Assembly (NCBI GenBank): GCA_028281215.1
Contig: JANQKH010000286.1
Location: 1-6,868, forward strand
Source: Phycisphaeraceae bacterium
GTDB taxonomy: Bacteria; Planctomycetota; Phycisphaerae; Phycisphaerales; Phycisphaeraceae
DNA: 6,868 nucleotides
Reading direction: 5' to 3'
The notes under the pieces were generated by a model, which was given only the letters and a program-made list of their open reading frames with translations, did not search any database and had not been told where the DNA came from. Position numbers and translations under genes: made by a program. Shown here one piece after another: positions 3,853-6,868 of the stretch. The stretch's first letter is position 1. Every line of letters starts with the position of its first letter.

Positions 3853-6489
3853 TCACCGAAACATCACGGCACTCAACTCTGCTTTGTAGTTTGTTTCGAG
3901 GAAACGTTGCAAGGCGTCGATTGAACCGAGGATGTCGGCAGCCGTGGTGTCCGAACGATGAGCGATGGACAGCATCGGTTTGAGGCGCGACACCACATGC
4001 GGCCGCGTCGCGCGGTCCCAGCGATTGCCGAAGTGAACGGCGGCGCGCTTTTGATCCATGATGATCACCACCATGATGCCCATCGGCGCCGACTTGAAGT
4101 GGTCGCGATACAGCGCCTCGGCCAAACCATTTGGCGTGACTTGCGGTTTGCCGTGAATGTCCAACGGCACCTGATCGGTGGTGACCACCATCAACGGCAT
4201 GTTGGATTTGGTTTGCAGGTAGAACTTGCGAAGCCGCCAGAAGATGGATTCCAGAGTGTCTGATTTTAATGCGTCGGCGGCGTCGATGACAAACGTGCCT
4301 CCGTTGGGCGTTTGATCCCAGAGTCCCGGTTCCTTGTCGCCGGTGATCATGACGGAAATCAGATTTGCCGAGTCGTCGGTCCACGGCAGGTTCGGTTGGA
4401 GCGGATTGACCTTGGCGTTGGCGCTGAGTTTGAATTGTTCAAAGTCCCAGACGTCGCCGTTCCTTGTCGCCAAAGCCCATCGGGCGCGCTTGGTGCCGAG
4501 CAGGACGGCGTCGCCTTTGGATTGAATGGTGCGGACTTGGTACTGCCGCGACCCGGCGATGCCGCGCACCACCGGGTAAAGATCAAGGAAGTTGTTGGAG
4601 ATATGGAACGCGATGATCCCGTCCGGTTTGAGGTGATCGTGATAGATGTCAAACGCTTCCTGCGTGATCAGGTGCAACGGGATCGCGTCGCTACTGAAGG
4701 CATCGATGGCGAGCAGGTCAAACTTCGGGAATGTGTCAGCCCGCCGCTCCTTATCGAGCACCACACGCGCGTCGCCGATGACGACCTCGGTTTTTCCCCT
4801 GCATCGATCGAGGTAGGTGAACTGTTCGCGCGCGATGCGACCGACGTCTTCGTTGATCTCATAAAAGCGCACGGTGTCATTCGGACGCGCGTACGTCGCA
4901 ATCGTGCCGGCTCCCAATCCGATCACGCCGATGCGCAAGCCGTCGGTGTTGCCTTCCTGTTCCCGTTGCTGTGCGAGGTAGCGCAATGCGATGGCGACGC
5001 CGCTGCGATGGCCGTAGTACGCCGTGGGCCAATCCTGTCGGTCGGTGTTTAGAAACTGAAGACCGTGGACGGTTTGTCCGTGCACGAGTTGCCGCATCGG
5101 GCCGCGATAATGATCCGGCGATTCCTGGACATGTAGCACGCCGTAGAACGAACGCGATGTTTCTACGTCGACCAGTGACTTGTTGTAAATCTGCAACAGC
5201 AGGCTCGCCGACAGCGCGAGCGCGATGACGATGCTGCACATCGCCGCCAGCTGTTGGTGTTGTTGCTTCATTATGGAGAAATTGGACCGCCACAGGCTGA
5301 TGACCGTGAGCACGCTGACCATCGCCCAACTGAGGTGGTATTCCCAGTAGTCGGCGAACAGGAGCGGCGCAAGCACGGCCGCGATCATGCCGCCGACCGC
5401 GCCGCCCGCAGCAATCAGCAAATAGAACCGTGTCAAGAATCGAGGATGCGGCTTCGAGCGCACCAGTTCGCCGTGGCAAACCATGCACGCCGCGAACATC
5501 GCCACCACGTAAACCACCAACTGAACCCGCATCGGAATGCTGCGAATGTCATGCAGCATCCAGTTGATCAACACCAGCGATACAGCCGTCAACGGCACGT
5601 ACAACAGTCGGCGGTACCAGCGATCGTGGTCAAAGCAGATGATGAACGTGATCAGGTAGACCGCTAGCGGCAGAATCCAGAGCATGGGCACGACGGTCAG
5701 ATCCTGGCACAGTTGATTGGTCGTCGAAAGGAGCATCAGCGAACCGGCGGCCGCAAGGGCGATCCACAACGCCATGGTTCCGAACGTCGGCGGAGTATCT
5801 CTTTCAGGTGACGCGCTCGCGGACTGTTCGTTCGCGGCGGTGTTGCTCTTTTTGGTTTTCGGTTTCGCATCGCCCACCGGCTCGGTTTGGATTGTGGTGT
5901 CGCCGGCGGTTTGGCTGAATTGGCGCCCGCACCAGGCGCAAAGCAACACAAACGCCACGAACCCGCCGGACCACGCCCAGCCTTGATGCTTGACCGTCCA
6001 CACGCGCTCAAACAAGAACGGGTAACTGATCAGCGCCAACAACGACCCGAAGTTGGAAAGCGAATACAAACGGTAGGGCGACTTCGATTCAAACGCCCGG
6101 CTGAACCAGTGCTGCAACAACGGACCCGTCGCCGAAAGCAACACGTACGGCGGACCAATCTTGATCAGCAGCAACAGCAGAATGCGCACCGTCGGCGTGC
6201 TGACTGATTCACTTCGCCAGGAATCGTCGACCGATCCAACCGGAAGCAACAGTAGCGACGCCGCCAGCAACACGAGGTGGAGGATCACCTGCCGCGACGG
6301 TCGCAACCGTTCGGTGATCACGTGCGCGTAGGCGTACCCACCGAGCAGGCCGGCCTGAAAGAAGAGCATACACGCGGTCCACACGCCGGCGCCGCCGCCG
6401 AACAGCGGCAGGATCGCCTTGCCCATCAGGGGCTGAACCTGAAACAGCAAAAAGGCGCTGAGAAAGATGGCCAGTGCAAACGCGATCAT
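3853..6489 (-). CDS. Fused polytopic membrane/spermidine synthase-like protein with TPM-like C-terminus
   Basis: An 878-residue protein if it starts at the ATG at 6489. Residues 1-190 and about 238-437 are two blocks of hydrophobic helices, beginning with FQVQPLMGKAILPLFGGGAG, typical of 'fused MFS/spermidine synthase' proteins. They are joined by a polar Lys/Ser/Ala-rich linker (about 188-237). A Rossmann domain (about 439-707) has GLGAG (524-528), the acidic E544 after strand 2 (YEINEDV), GDAR (D573) and DAFSSDAIP (596-604), then HISNN and WTDD (703-706). These fit binding of S-adenosylmethionine or its decarboxylated form. Whether it transfers aminopropyl or methyl groups is unknown; the classical polyamine-site motif is replaced by DAFSSDAIP. 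Residues about 733-862 resemble a TPM (Psb32/TLP18.3-type) domain: FVIDAADAL, then NMPLMVVTTD, then GIMVVIIMDQKRAAVHFG. The frame runs up to a TTG at 6603, with another ATG at 6531. I prefer 6489 because the family begins with this helix and AAGAGA lies 7 bases before it, a weak site. Confidence 0.82.
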   Translation of the reverse strand: MIAFALAIFLSAFLLFQVQPLMGKAILPLFGGGAGVWTACMLFFQAGLLGGYAYAHVITERLRPSRQVILHLVLLAASLLLLPVGSVDDSWRSESVSTPTVRILLLLLIKIGPPYVLLSATGPLLQHWFSRAFESKSPYRLYSLSNFGSLLALISYPFLFERVWTVKHQGWAWSGGFVAFVLLCAWCGRQFSQTAGDTTIQTEPVGDAKPKTKKSNTAANEQSASASPERDTPPTFGTMALWIALAAAGSLMLLSTTNQLCQDLTVVPMLWILPLAVYLITFIICFDHDRWYRRLLYVPLTAVSLVLINWMLHDIRSIPMRVQLVVYVVAMFAACMVCHGELVRSKPHPRFLTRFYLLIAAGGAVGGMIAAVLAPLLFADYWEYHLSWAMVSVLTVISLWRSNFSIMKQQHQQLAAMCSIVIALALSASLLLQIYNKSLVDVETSRSFYGVLHVQESPDHYRGPMRQLVHGQTVHGLQFLNTDRQDWPTAYYGHRSGVAIALRYLAQQREQEGNTDGLRIGVIGLGAGTIATYARPNDTVRFYEINEDVGRIAREQFTYLDRCRGKTEVVIGDARVVLDKERRADTFPKFDLLAIDAFSSDAIPLHLITQEAFDIYHDHLKPDGIIAFHISNNFLDLYPVVRGIAGSRQYQVRTIQSKGDAVLLGTKRARWALATRNGDVWDFEQFKLSANAKVNPLQPNLPWTDDSANLISVMITGDKEPGLWDQTPNGGTFVIDAADALKSDTLESIFWRLRKFYLQTKSNMPLMVVTTDQVPLDIHGKPQVTPNGLAEALYRDHFKSAPMGIMVVIIMDQKRAAVHFGNRWDRATRPHVVSRLKPMLSIAHRSDTTAADILGSIDALQRFLETNYKAELSAVMFR

Positions 6490-6704
6490 TCGATTGTCTC
6501 TTGGTTTCGCTTCGCCCTCAAAAGGGAGCATTCGGCGTCCGAAGGCCCGACGAAATATTACCAAACTTAAGTGACTTTTGCAGAACTCGTGGCGACGTGG
6601 CAACGCGCTGAATGATGTGGGTTTTTATGGGACATCGATGAACGATTTGATGCGACGACCTTGCCGCTGGTGCGAGCGCAGAGGGTCCAAGTTAATATGC
6701 GCCG
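6490..6704. promoter_or_regulatory. Divergent intergenic region between two membrane-protein genes
   Basis: The minus-strand gene may start as far up as 6531 (ATG) or 6603 (TTG), so part of this stretch could be coding. On the minus strand, TAATAT (plus-strand 6555-6560) is a possible -10 box that would leave about 60 bases of leader before the 6489 start. On the plus strand, TAATAT at 6693-6698 is a possible -10 for the gene at 6705. No convincing -35 boxes, operators or terminators were seen. Confidence 0.3.
6693..6698 (+). promoter_or_regulatory. -10-like box directly before the ATG at 6705
   Basis: TAATAT ends six bases before the ATG at 6705. At normal -10 to start-site distance, transcription would begin on or next to the start codon and give a leaderless mRNA. 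This agrees with the absence of a Shine-Dalgarno site in the bases just before the ATG; the nearest purine run, GAGGG (6681-6685), is about 19 bases away. No -35 match was found. Confidence 0.35.
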
Positions 6705-6868
6705 ATGCGTTTCAATGCCCGGGCGACCATCATTCTTTCTTCCCTGATTCAGTTGGCGATGGGCGGCTACATGCTGGTCAGCGTGTTCCGCTCCGGCGAT
6801 CTGAGCGTGTCCCCGTGCTCGCTGCCGTTCGTGATGTCGATGGCGGCGGTCGGCGGGTTGGTCGTGCA
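6705..6868 (+). CDS. Membrane protein of unknown function, N-terminal part
   Basis: The first 54 codons are visible and the gene runs off the window. An in-frame TAA at 6693-6695 makes the ATG at 6705 the first possible ATG in this frame. Residues 7-26 (ATIILSSLIQLAMGGYMLVS) form a hydrophobic helix after a short positive start (MRFNAR), so the N-terminus is probably cytoplasmic. A second hydrophobic stretch begins near residue 43 (PFVMSMAAVGGLVV). I recognise no family from this fragment. An ATG at 6697 in another frame stops after 16 codons. The protein is divergent from the fusion-protein gene and may share regulatory DNA with it. Confidence 0.55.
   Translation, partial: MRFNARATIILSSLIQLAMGGYMLVSVFRSGDLSVSPCSLPFVMSMAAVGGLVV

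Noticed and set aside
4312..5052. Long plus-strand open frame antisense to the fusion-protein gene
   Set aside because: It is a shadow frame of GC-rich coding sequence. The minus strand encodes clear Rossmann-domain motifs over the same bases.

Overview
The window carries seven protein-coding regions, two of them cut by the window edges. No RNA genes, insertion sequences, CRISPR arrays or phage genes were seen. The coding sequence is GC-rich with good Shine-Dalgarno sites on most genes. The gene set (a PilZ protein, a DUF2231 membrane protein with a charged tail, an FmdB-type zinc ribbon, a lone enolase-superfamily dehydratase and a very long membrane/spermidine-synthase-like fusion protein) suits a free-living Gram-negative bacterium. 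It has a Planctomycetota-like feel. That placement is an inference from gene style, not a proven assignment.

Layout, left to right. Positions 1-190 (+) hold the 3' end of folK (folate synthesis). Convergent to it at 207-707 (-) is a PilZ c-di-GMP receptor. A divergent intergenic region (708-966) separates this from a DUF2231 membrane protein (967-1686, +) whose C-terminus is a lysine/aspartate repeat tail. Convergent to that is a small FmdB-type zinc-ribbon gene (1707-1925, -). Upstream of it on the same strand is a mandelate racemase/galactonate dehydratase-like enzyme (2044-3219, -). A 633-base non-coding stretch (3220-3852) follows. It is the most unusual DNA here: a cluster of ATGTCCGG motifs and palindromes, a 28-base near-perfect palindrome, and an AT-rich segment with a consensus -10 box facing the dehydratase gene. 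Next is an 878-codon gene (3853-6489, -) for a polytopic membrane protein fused to a spermidine-synthase-like Rossmann domain, with a C-terminal extension resembling a TPM domain. Divergent from it, the 5' end of another membrane protein (6705 to the window edge, +) starts with no Shine-Dalgarno site, directly after a -10-like box.

The genes do not form an evident pathway or operon. Most neighbours are convergent or divergent, so the region reads as single-gene transcription units. No defence, secretion or biosynthetic system is visible. The best candidates for something undescribed are the C-terminal extension of the fusion protein and the palindrome-rich leader upstream of the dehydratase.
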